Source of the DNA: CAYJRW01 sp964372865
Lineage (GTDB): Bacteria; Patescibacteriota; Minisyncoccia; Minisyncoccales; 2-12-FULL-40-12
Reading direction: 5' to 3'
DNA: 8,126 nucleotides
Assembly: GCA_964372865.1 (NCBI GenBank)
Contig: CAYJRW010000023.1
Location: 1 to 8,126, forward strand
The notes below the pieces were generated by a model, which saw only the letters and a list, made by a program, of their open reading frames with translations, did not search any database and was not told the origin of the DNA. Positions within the stretch are counted from its first letter, which is position 1. Each line of letters starts with the position of its first letter. Position numbers and translations under genes: made by a program. Shown here piece after piece: positions 1 to 4,820 of the stretch.

Positions 1-1599
1 ATAAAAGACATCAGAGATGAGTCAGACAAAGAAGGAATGAGAATAGTGATTGAATTGTCAAGGGAGGCCTATCCGCAAAAGATCTTAAATTTTCTTTACA
101 AATTCACGGACCTCCAAAGAACCTTTCATTTAAATATGCTGGCCTTGGTTGATGGGCTTCAACCGAGAATCTTGAATTTGCCGGAACTTCTAAACTATTT
201 TGTTGACCACAGAAGAGTAGTTGTTTTAAGAAGAACAAAATACGACTTGGAGAAAGCCAAAGAAAGAGCCCATATTTTGGAGGGCTTGGCTAAGGCGCTT
301 TCTAAAATTGATGCAGTCATTTCCACAATCAAAAAATCAAAAGACAGGGAAGACGCCAAAAACAATTTAATCAGAAAATTCAAGTTAACCGAAGTTCAAG
401 CCAACGCCATTTTGGAAATCCGCTTGCAGCAGCTTGCGCGTCTGGAACGGCAGAAAATTGAAGAAGAGCTTGAGCAAAAATTAAAAGAAATCAAAGAGCT
501 GTCAGCCATTTTAAAAAGCCCTGAGAAAATAAAAGAAATCCTTAAAAGGGAACTGCATTTGTTGAAAGAAAACTTTGGCGATGAAAGAAAAACAAAAGTT
601 CATATTCAAAAAATTGGTGAAATTGCCCAAGAAGATTTGGTGCCCTTGGAAGAAACAATTATCACCTTAACTCAGGGCGGCTATATTAAAAGAATAAACC
701 CCCGAACGTATAAAATTCAAAAAAGAGGAGGCAAGGGCATTTTGGGAATGAAAACAATGCAGGAAGATATTGTTGAGCACTTCCTTATGGCCCGAACCCA
801 TGATTCTCTGTTTTTCTTCACGGATTCCGGAAAGATTTTCAAAAGCCCTGTCTATGAAATTCCAGAAGGCACCAGAGTAGCCAGGGGCAGGGGGCTTTTG
901 AATTTTTTGGAGATTTCTCCGCAAGAAAAGGTCTTGTCTCTGTTTCCTTTGGGCAAGGAAGACCTCGACTCAGGCATCAAATACTTAGCAATGGCGACGC
1001 AAAATGGTATAATCAAGAAAACCGCTCTTTCTGAATTTGAAAACGTTCGCCGGTCTGGCTTAATTGCCATAACCCTTAAAAAGGGCGATCTTTTAAAGAA
1101 AGTTGAGAAAAGCACCGGCCAGGACGAAGTAATTTTAGTAACAAAAAAAGGTCAGGCAATTCGCTTTCAGGAAAAACAAATCAGGGAAATGGGAAGACCT
1201 GCGGCAGGAATTAGAGGAATTAGATTGAGAAAAGGAGATGAAGTGGTGGGAATGGACGTAATTAAGTTAAAAGTTAAAAGTGAAAAGTCAAAAGTTAACG
1301 AATATTTGTTGGTAGTGACAGATAATGGTTATGGCAAGAGGACAGATTTGGCAGAGTATAGATTGCAGGGTAGGGGCGGTTCAGGTATCAAGACGGCAAA
1401 GGTTACTTCAAAAACAGGTGAAATAGTTTCCGCGCGACTTTTGGCAGGAGGCGAAGAGGACCTGATTGTTATCTCAAGGAAGGGACAAGTTATTAGAGTA
1501 GAAATTTCAGCCATTCCAAAATTGAACCGGGCCACTCAGGGTGTAAGAATTATGCGCCTACAAGAAGGAGACAAAGTGGCTCAAGCAACCTGCATTTAA
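1..1599 (+). CDS. gyrA: DNA gyrase subunit A, 3' part (5' end outside window)
   Basis: GyrA is the breakage-reunion and DNA-wrapping subunit of gyrase, which introduces negative supercoils with GyrB. The frame is open from base 1 and begins inside the conserved stretch DIRDESDKEGMRI, so the N-terminal portion with the catalytic tyrosine lies upstream. What follows is the end of the breakage-reunion domain with its charged coiled coil (about 190-560), then a C-terminal beta-pinwheel of six blades marked by GGYIKR, DSGKIFKS, QNGIIKK, KKGQAIRF, DNGYGKR and RKGQVIRV. The GyrA box QKRGGKG at 718-738 argues for gyrase rather than topoisomerase IV ParC. There is almost no acidic tail after the last blade. 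An insert between blades 4 and 5 (1265-1299) is made of 7-bp repeats. The ATG at 37 is internal, not a start. The gene ends in TAA, 2 nt before the methyltransferase. Confidence 0.96.
   Translation: MKDIRDESDKEGMRIVIELSREAYPQKILNFLYKFTDLQRTFHLNMLALVDGLQPRILNLPELLNYFVDHRRVVVLRRTKYDLEKAKERAHILEGLAKALSKIDAVISTIKKSKDREDAKNNLIRKFKLTEVQANAILEIRLQQLARLERQKIEEELEQKLKEIKELSAILKSPEKIKEILKRELHLLKENFGDERKTKVHIQKIGEIAQEDLVPLEETIITLTQGGYIKRINPRTYKIQKRGGKGILGMKTMQEDIVEHFLMARTHDSLFFFTDSGKIFKSPVYEIPEGTRVARGRGLLNFLEISPQEKVLSLFPLGKEDLDSGIKYLAMATQNGIIKKTALSEFENVRRSGLIAITLKKGDLLKKVEKSTGQDEVILVTKKGQAIRFQEKQIREMGRPAAGIRGIRLRKGDEVVGMDVIKLKVKSEKSKVNEYLLVVTDNGYGKRTDLAEYRLQGRGGSGIKTAKVTSKTGEIVSARLLAGGEEDLIVISRKGQVIRVEISAIPKLNRATQGVRIMRLQEGDKVAQATCI
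1265..1299 (+). repeat. Heptanucleotide array inside gyrA (five units)
   Basis: Five consecutive 7-bp units can be read: AGTTAAA, AGTTAAA, AGTGAAA, AGTCAAA, AGTTAAC. They are translated in frame as part of a short Lys/Ser/Val/Glu-rich segment, IKLKVKSEKSKVNEY, in the GyrA C-terminal domain. A 7-bp period rotates through all three reading frames, and the third unit differs from consensus at the base that would otherwise give an in-frame TAA. Confidence 0.8.
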
Positions 1600-1601
1600 G
1601 C

Positions 1602-2126
1602 ATGAATCAAGGTTTTGTTAATCCATCAGAAATTTTAAAAAGATTAGAGCTTCGTCGGGACATGGCGGCAGCGGACTTTGGCTCTGGCTCTGGCGGCTGG
1701 GCCATACCTCTGGCAAAGAAATTGGATGACGGCATGGTTTATGCTATCGATATATTGGAGGCGCCGCTTTCTGCTTTAAGAGGCAGAATGGTGCTTGATA
1801 AAATTAAGAATATCAGAACGATCCGCTCAAATGTTGAGAATAAAGCAGGCTCAACTCTCTCTGACTCTTCGGTTTATTTGGTTTTAATAACCAACCTTTT
1901 GTTTGCTTGCCAAGATAAAAAGAAAGTGATAGAAGAAGGAAAGAGAGTTTTAAAACCGGGCGGAAAGATTTTGGTGGTGGACTGGATAAAAGACAACCCC
2001 TTGACCAAAGAAATAGAATATGTTTCTTTTGACGAAATAAGGAAAATTGGCAGAGAGCTTGGTTTGAAATTAGAAAAAGAGTTTGAAGCTGGCAGCTACC
2101 ACTGGGGCTTGATTTTTGAGAAATGA
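1602..2126 (+). CDS. Class I SAM-dependent methyltransferase, small, substrate unknown
   Basis: A 174-residue Rossmann-type methyltransferase. The glycine-rich SAM-binding motif I is ADFGSGSGGWAIPLA (residues 24-38), the acidic residue after strand 2 is D50 in VYAID, and the post-motif III stretch KPGGKILVVDW is at 118-128. This order is typical of the UbiE/Methyltransf_11 and Methyltransf_31 type. No substrate-recognition domain is attached, and the protein is shorter than true UbiE, so a quinone role should not be assumed; CPR cells usually lack quinone synthesis. ATG 1602 is 2 nt after the gyrA stop and no Shine-Dalgarno sequence is evident, so translation is probably coupled to gyrA. The stop TGA overlaps the ATG of the next gene (ATGA). 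The substrate cannot be read from the sequence; small molecule, rRNA and protein all remain possible. Confidence 0.85.
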   Translation: MNQGFVNPSEILKRLELRRDMAAADFGSGSGGWAIPLAKKLDDGMVYAIDILEAPLSALRGRMVLDKIKNIRTIRSNVENKAGSTLSDSSVYLVLITNLLFACQDKKKVIEEGKRVLKPGGKILVVDWIKDNPLTKEIEYVSFDEIRKIGRELGLKLEKEFEAGSYHWGLIFEK

Positions 2127-2482
2127 AGAGCTATAAAAGAATAATGGCGCGAAAATTATTAATTATATTTTTAGCATCAGCATTTTTTGCTTCTTTTGCT
2201 TTAGTAAATACGGCTGGCGCTCAAATCAAGATTGAAAATCCTTTGAAATACAATACCATTGAGGAATTGATAGAAGCAATTATTAATTTCTTATTCACTT
2301 TAGCGCTTATTGTAGTACCTTTGGTGATTGTTGTGGCAGGTTATTTCTTTATCGTTTCAGCAGGAGACCCTGTCAAAGTGAGTAAAGCAAAAAATATGGT
2401 TATATACGCCCTTGTTGGGCTGTTGATTATTGCGACTTCCAAAGGTATAATTGCTGTAATAGACAAAGTTATCAAAGGCTAG
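2123..2482 (+). CDS. VirB2/TrbC-like (T4SS-type) pilin family membrane protein, copy 1
   Basis: A 119-residue small membrane protein. It has a basic N-terminus and hydrophobic signal segment (residues 9-33), with a plausible cleavage after AGA at 33. Two further membrane segments lie at about 55-79 and 92-113, joined by a short charged loop with the signature AGDPVKVSKAK. This architecture matches the VirB2/TrbC-like 'T4SS pilin' families that are abundant in Patescibacteria. In classical systems such proteins polymerise into a conjugative pilus; in CPR genomes the role is not settled, and no VirB4 or VirB6-type partner is visible here. ATG 2123 overlaps the methyltransferase stop by 4 nt. 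The ATG at 2144 (MARKLLIIF) is an equally good start and leaves a more compact signal peptide. The gene ends in TAG and is a tandem paralogue of the next one. Confidence 0.8.
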   Translation: MKSYKRIMARKLLIIFLASAFFASFALVNTAGAQIKIENPLKYNTIEELIEAIINFLFTLALIVVPLVIVVAGYFFIVSAGDPVKVSKAKNMVIYALVGLLIIATSKGIIAVIDKVIKG

Positions 2483-2525
2483 TAATAATAGATTGAAAAA
2501 GGTCGAGTTCCGAAAAATAAAAATA

Positions 2526-2888
2526 ATGACAAAGATGAAAAGATTTTTACTGACAGCAACTCTAATTGGTTTTTTGGCAGTAGCAGCAGCCGTGCCAGCT
2601 GCAGATGTCCTGGCTAGACACACCGTAGGCCACATAGAAACGGTGCCGGGGGATATAGACATACTGGTGGTTCTTAACAGGGTGGTCAACGTTTTGTTCA
2701 CGGTTTTACTGGTTGTTGCAGCCGTTTCGATCGTGATTGCAGGTTTTTATTTTGTGACAGCTGCCGGAGATCCTGAAAGGGTTGGCAAGGCAAGGCAGTT
2801 TGTTATTTTCGCTTTAATTGGAGTAGCAATAGCTCTTGCAGCCAGAGGATTGGTCTTGTTGGCAGAAAGGTTAGTTCAACCTGCTTAG
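2526..2888 (+). CDS. VirB2/TrbC-like (T4SS-type) pilin family membrane protein, copy 2
   Basis: About 120 residues from ATG 2526. It has a signal peptide (KRFLLTATLIGFLAVAAAV, possible cleavage near ADVLA at 30), a short extracytoplasmic stretch, and two membrane segments at about 53-78 and 92-113. The connecting loop AGDPERVGKAR and the following FVIFALIG mirror AGDPVKVSKAK and MVIYALVG in the upstream gene, so the two are tandem paralogues with diverged N-termini. The frame is also open back to a TTG at 2493, but the segment before 2526 is highly basic and would spoil the signal peptide, so I chose the ATG; ATG 2535 is a third option. It lies 43 nt after the first pilin and no terminator is seen between them, so co-transcription is likely. 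It is visibly richer in G+C and alanine/valine codons than copy 1. Function beyond the family assignment is inferred. Confidence 0.78.
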   Translation: MTKMKRFLLTATLIGFLAVAAAVPAADVLARHTVGHIETVPGDIDILVVLNRVVNVLFTVLLVVAAVSIVIAGFYFVTAAGDPERVGKARQFVIFALIGVAIALAARGLVLLAERLVQPA

Positions 2889-2948
2889 TTACTGAATAAT
2901 AACAGTAAAGAACCTAATTTACTTCTCCCCTTATAACGCAGGGGAGTT

Positions 2949-3030
2949 GGGCAAGTGGCGGAATTGGCATACGCTTACGGCTTAGGACCGTATCCCCTTT
3001 GGGTTGTGGGTTCGAGTCCCACCTTGCCCA
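2949..3030 (+). tRNA. tRNA-Leu (anticodon TAG)
   Basis: A full cloverleaf folds. The acceptor arms GGGCAAG (2949-2955) and CTTGCCC (3023-3029) pair perfectly, with discriminator A at 3030. The anticodon stem TACGG/CCGTA encloses loop CTTAGGA, giving anticodon TAG at 2983-2985, which reads CUN leucine codons. The long variable arm (CCC/GGG, about 2994-3003) is the class II feature expected for leucine. The T arm is GTGGG-TTCGAGT-CCCAC (3006-3022). CCA is not encoded and must be added enzymatically. A TATAAC at 2932-2937 could be a -10 box, but no convincing -35 accompanies it. Confidence 0.95.
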
Positions 3031-3036
3031 TTATAT

Positions 3037-3068
3037 AAAAAGTCGCCAAATTATCTTGGCGACTTTTT
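3037..3068. terminator. Bidirectional intrinsic terminator between tRNA-Leu and hsp20
   Basis: A perfect 13-bp inverted repeat: the AAAAAGTCGCCAA arm at 3037-3049, loop ATTATC at 3050-3055, and the TTGGCGACTTTTT arm at 3056-3068. The GC core is followed by a T-run on either strand, so it can terminate tRNA-Leu and pilin transcripts on the plus strand and the hsp20 transcript on the minus strand. It begins 6 nt after the tRNA and its right arm touches the hsp20 stop codon. Confidence 0.9.
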
Positions 3069-3509
3069 ATCCTTTTATCTCTACTCTTCTCTTCTTTTCT
3101 CTTTCAATTTTCGGAATTCTTATGGTCAAAACGCCTTGTTGCATTGAGGCCTCCGCTCTTGAAGGGTCTGTTTCCACTGGCAGAATTACTTCTCTGGAAA
3201 AAGCTCCCCAGTAACACTCCTGATAAAAATAGTTTTTGCCTTCTTTTTCTGCTTGCTCGCTCCTTTCCCCTCTTATTAAAACCCTGTCATTTTCAATTGA
3301 AATATCCAAGTCCTCGGGCTTAATTCCTGCAATAGCTGACCTGATAACCAACTCGCCACTTGTTTCATAAACATCTAAAGCCAGTTGGCCTTCTTGTTCA
3401 AACCATTTTTCCTTCGTGGTTTCTATTTCTCTTTTTTCTTTTGGCTCTGCAACCTCAATCTGCTCCGTCTTTATCTCCAATTTTTTCTGTTTTTTTCTTT
3501 CCTGCCCCG
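3067..3509 (-). CDS. Small heat shock protein Hsp20, alpha-crystallin domain part (5' side runs into assembly gap)
   Basis: An ATP-independent holdase chaperone that binds unfolding proteins. Reading from the gap, a Lys/Glu-rich linker (GQERKKQKK, then LEIKTEQIEV) leads into an alpha-crystallin domain: LALDVYETSGELVIRSAIAG, the DLDISIENDRVLIRGER strands, YFYQECYWGAFSREVILP, and the family hallmark GVLTIRIPK near the end. The protein closes with RRVEIKG, a possible C-terminal I-x-I-like anchor. The frame is open through to the gap edge. A TTG at 3480 is internal rather than a convincing start, because the piece at 3610-3719 supplies a natural N-terminus. The stop TAA at 3067-3069 lies in the terminator hairpin. 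It is the last gene of the minus-strand cluster. The domain call is strong; the whole-gene structure is inferred across the gap. Confidence 0.9.
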
Positions 3510-3609
3510 NNNNNNNNNNNNNNNNNNNNNNNNNNNNNNNNNNNNNNNNNNNNNNNNNNNNNNNNNNNNNNNNNNNNNNNNNNNNNNNNNNNNNNNNNNN
3601 NNNNNNNNN
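3510..3609. other. Assembly gap of 100 Ns inside hsp20
   Basis: Exactly 100 undetermined bases, the usual placeholder for a scaffold gap of unknown length. Minus-strand reading frames are open on both sides. There are 110 coding bases before it (3610-3719) and 443 after it including the stop (3067-3509), so a single intact gene requires a true gap length that leaves remainder 2 on division by 3; 100 does not. Confidence 0.97.
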
Positions 3610-3719
3610 GTAGCGTGCCGAATGCTCTGCTTCGGGGTTTGAACCGGTTTTGGCTCTTCTTTCTCAGTTGCTACCTCCGCGTCCATTCCCTTTTTAAGTT
3701 TGTCAAAAAAAGACACCAT
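3610..3719 (-). CDS. Probable N-terminal segment of the same hsp20 gene (runs into gap)
   Basis: Thirty-six codons from ATG 3719 begin MVSFFDKLKKGMDAEVATEK, followed by a hydrophilic Glu/Lys/Pro linker, and remain open into the gap. I read this as the N-terminal extension and linker of the Hsp20 whose crystallin domain lies beyond the Ns. Orientation agrees, there is no other start on the far side, and hydrophilic linkers before the crystallin domain are common. The start is 6 nt after the prsW stop, suggesting translational coupling; no Shine-Dalgarno sequence is seen. The last few codons beside the gap (QSIRHA) look less linker-like and could be low-quality contig-end sequence. The alternative is a separate short gene if the gap hides more than a few codons. 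Confidence 0.6.
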
Positions 3720-3725
3720 ATTTAT

Positions 3726-4439
3726 TTAGATTTTACATATGCTTTGCATTTTTTTCAACCTTTTAAATCCCATAGAAACAATAACAGCCGCGCTTGCCAA
3801 AATAATAATCACCGGAATGACGAAGTTTAAGTCCTGCACGGTTCTCATTATAGCAAAATTATAAAAACCATGCCAGATGGTAGCTGCCAAAAAGCCAGCT
3901 GCTAAAAAATACCATTTTTTCTTCGGCTCAAAAAAACTCAAGGCCAGAAAATAACCCAATATTCCCGAAGCCAAAGCATGCAAAAAAGTGGAAGAAAGAA
4001 AAATAAAACCGGCAAAAATCAGCGTTTCTTTAAATCCCAGATAGAATATATCAGGCGACAAAAATTTCAGAATATTCTCAAGCGCAGCAAAGCCCAAAGC
4101 AGCTATTATCATATAGAGCATTACATCCAGGGGTTCGTCCAGTTCCGAGCTTGGAAAGACCTTAATTCTTACCACTAGGTATTTTAAAAGCTCTTCCACG
4201 AGGGCAACTCCGATAAACATATTAAATAAAGATAGAAAAAATGACGGAAATGGCAAATCAGGAATTATCTCAAAAAAACCGAGTTGAATAAAAACGGCGG
4301 GTACGGCAGCGAACATTCCCCAAAGGAAAATTTTCAGAATCATTGGGTTTGATTCAGGGTGAGAATCTTTGCGCAAATAGAACATGAGCCAGATGATACT
4401 TGGTAAGAAAGCAAGGGTAATTAAAAAATAGTAGTTCAT
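3726..4439 (-). CDS. PrsW-family intramembrane metalloprotease
   Basis: A 237-residue polytopic membrane protein with about seven to eight hydrophobic segments. The PrsW signatures appear in order: the glutamate pair VEELLKY (E82, E83), GFAALEN (residues 116-122, E121), a membrane histidine in TFLHALASGILGY (H154), and IWHGFYN (H190). These are the presumed metal-binding and catalytic residues of the PrsW/CPBP (Abi-like) superfamily. In Bacillus, PrsW performs site-1 cleavage of the anti-sigma factor RsiW in response to envelope stress; no anti-sigma factor is visible here, so the substrate is unknown. ATG 4439 is 1 nt beyond the valS stop and the hsp20 start is 6 nt downstream, so it is probably translated from the valS message. 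Pairing with a chaperone gene is consistent with a stress role but proves nothing. The family call is strong; the physiological role is inferred. Confidence 0.88.
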   Translation of the reverse strand: MNYYFLITLAFLPSIIWLMFYLRKDSHPESNPMILKIFLWGMFAAVPAVFIQLGFFEIIPDLPFPSFFLSLFNMFIGVALVEELLKYLVVRIKVFPSSELDEPLDVMLYMIIAALGFAALENILKFLSPDIFYLGFKETLIFAGFIFLSSTFLHALASGILGYFLALSFFEPKKKWYFLAAGFLAATIWHGFYNFAIMRTVQDLNFVIPVIIILASAAVIVSMGFKRLKKMQSICKI

Positions 4440-4440
4440 C

Positions 4441-4782
4441 TTATTTTGGCCATTCTTCGACCATCAAACATTTTTTCCTATTTTTTATCGGCAGTTTTTG
4501 ATAAATTTCTTCCGTGATAAAAGGCACGAAAGGATGCAAAAGCTTTAAAGAATTTAGCAAAACATAAATCAGGATTTTTTGTGTTTGAAGGTTCTGTTGT
4601 TTTTTTGACTTTTCAATATAAATATCGCAAAAATCATGCCAAAAAAAATTATAAACGGTTCTCGCAGCGCTTCCAAATCTAAAACCATCTAAATCTTTAC
4701 TCACTGATTTCGTAGTTTTAGCTGAAACTTTCAAAATCCTTTTATCAGCAGTGGTTAAATTTTTACTTTTAAATTTTGAATT
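4441..4782 (-). CDS. valS: valS 3' fragment: valyl-tRNA synthetase anticodon-binding domain, severed by an in-frame stop
   Basis: This is the continuation of valS in the same reading frame after the TAA at 4783-4785. It encodes the remaining repeat-derived residues, then the class Ia anticodon-binding helical domain: SVSKDLDGFRFGSAARTVYNFFWHDFCDIYIEKSK and the later HPFVPFITEEIYQKLP motif that is diagnostic of ValRS. The domain ends at EEWPK without the C-terminal tRNA-binding coiled coil found in longer ValRS; this short form would give a protein of about 690 residues if the stop were absent. No ATG lies near the start of the fragment; the first in-frame candidate is a TTG at 4734 with no Shine-Dalgarno sequence. 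Independent translation is therefore doubtful. Either the stop is a sequence or assembly error in the repeat, or the gene is truly broken in this genome. Confidence 0.85.
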   Translation of the reverse strand, partial: NSKFKSKNLTTADKRILKVSAKTTKSVSKDLDGFRFGSAARTVYNFFWHDFCDIYIEKSKKQQNLQTQKILIYVLLNSLKLLHPFVPFITEEIYQKLPIKNRKKCLMVEEWPK

Positions 4783-4820
4783 TTAATTTTGCATTTTGAT
4801 TTTTGCATTTTGAATTTGCA
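4760..4820 (-). repeat. Degenerate heptanucleotide array inside valS, containing the premature TAA
   Basis: On the minus strand the sequence runs in 7-bp units of the AAATTCA / AAATGCA / AAAATCA type, with about eight to nine units visible. One unit is only 6 bp (plus-strand TTTTAA at 4781-4786, where neighbours read TTTTGAA or TTTTGCA), and that unit carries the in-frame TAA. The array sits at the junction between the catalytic body and the anticodon-binding domain and is read as Gln/Asn/Lys/Ile-rich residues. Confidence 0.8.

Noticed and set aside
667..1535. Minus-strand ORFs opposite gyrA
   Set aside because: They are shadows of a strongly conserved gyrA reading frame with no independent motifs.
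1..1599. Topoisomerase IV ParC instead of GyrA
   Set aside because: An intact GyrA box (QKRGGKG) and six pinwheel blades are present.
2932..2937. TATAAC as a promoter -10 box for tRNA-Leu
   Set aside because: The spacing to the tRNA is plausible, but no -35-like hexamer is found at 16-18 bp, so it is mentioned only under the tRNA.
2889..2946. Small hairpins TTACTG/CAGTAA (2889-2908) and CTCCCC/GGGGAG (2925-2946) as terminators after the second pilin
   Set aside because: The stems are only 6 bp with long loops and no T-run; they may be chance pairings in the tRNA leader.
3360..3830. Plus-strand ORFs running through the N gap
   Set aside because: They are antisense to hsp20 and prsW and stay open only because Ns hide stops; the residues have no family character.
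4783..4785. Recoding of TAA as a sense codon to rescue valS
   Set aside because: TAA is used as the terminal stop of gyrA, valS, prsW and hsp20 in this window, and known CPR recoding concerns TGA, which also ends a gene here.
4760..4820. CRISPR or other spacer-bearing array for the repeats in valS, tsaD and gyrA
   Set aside because: Units are 7 bp, contiguous and degenerate, lie inside open reading frames, and have no spacers.
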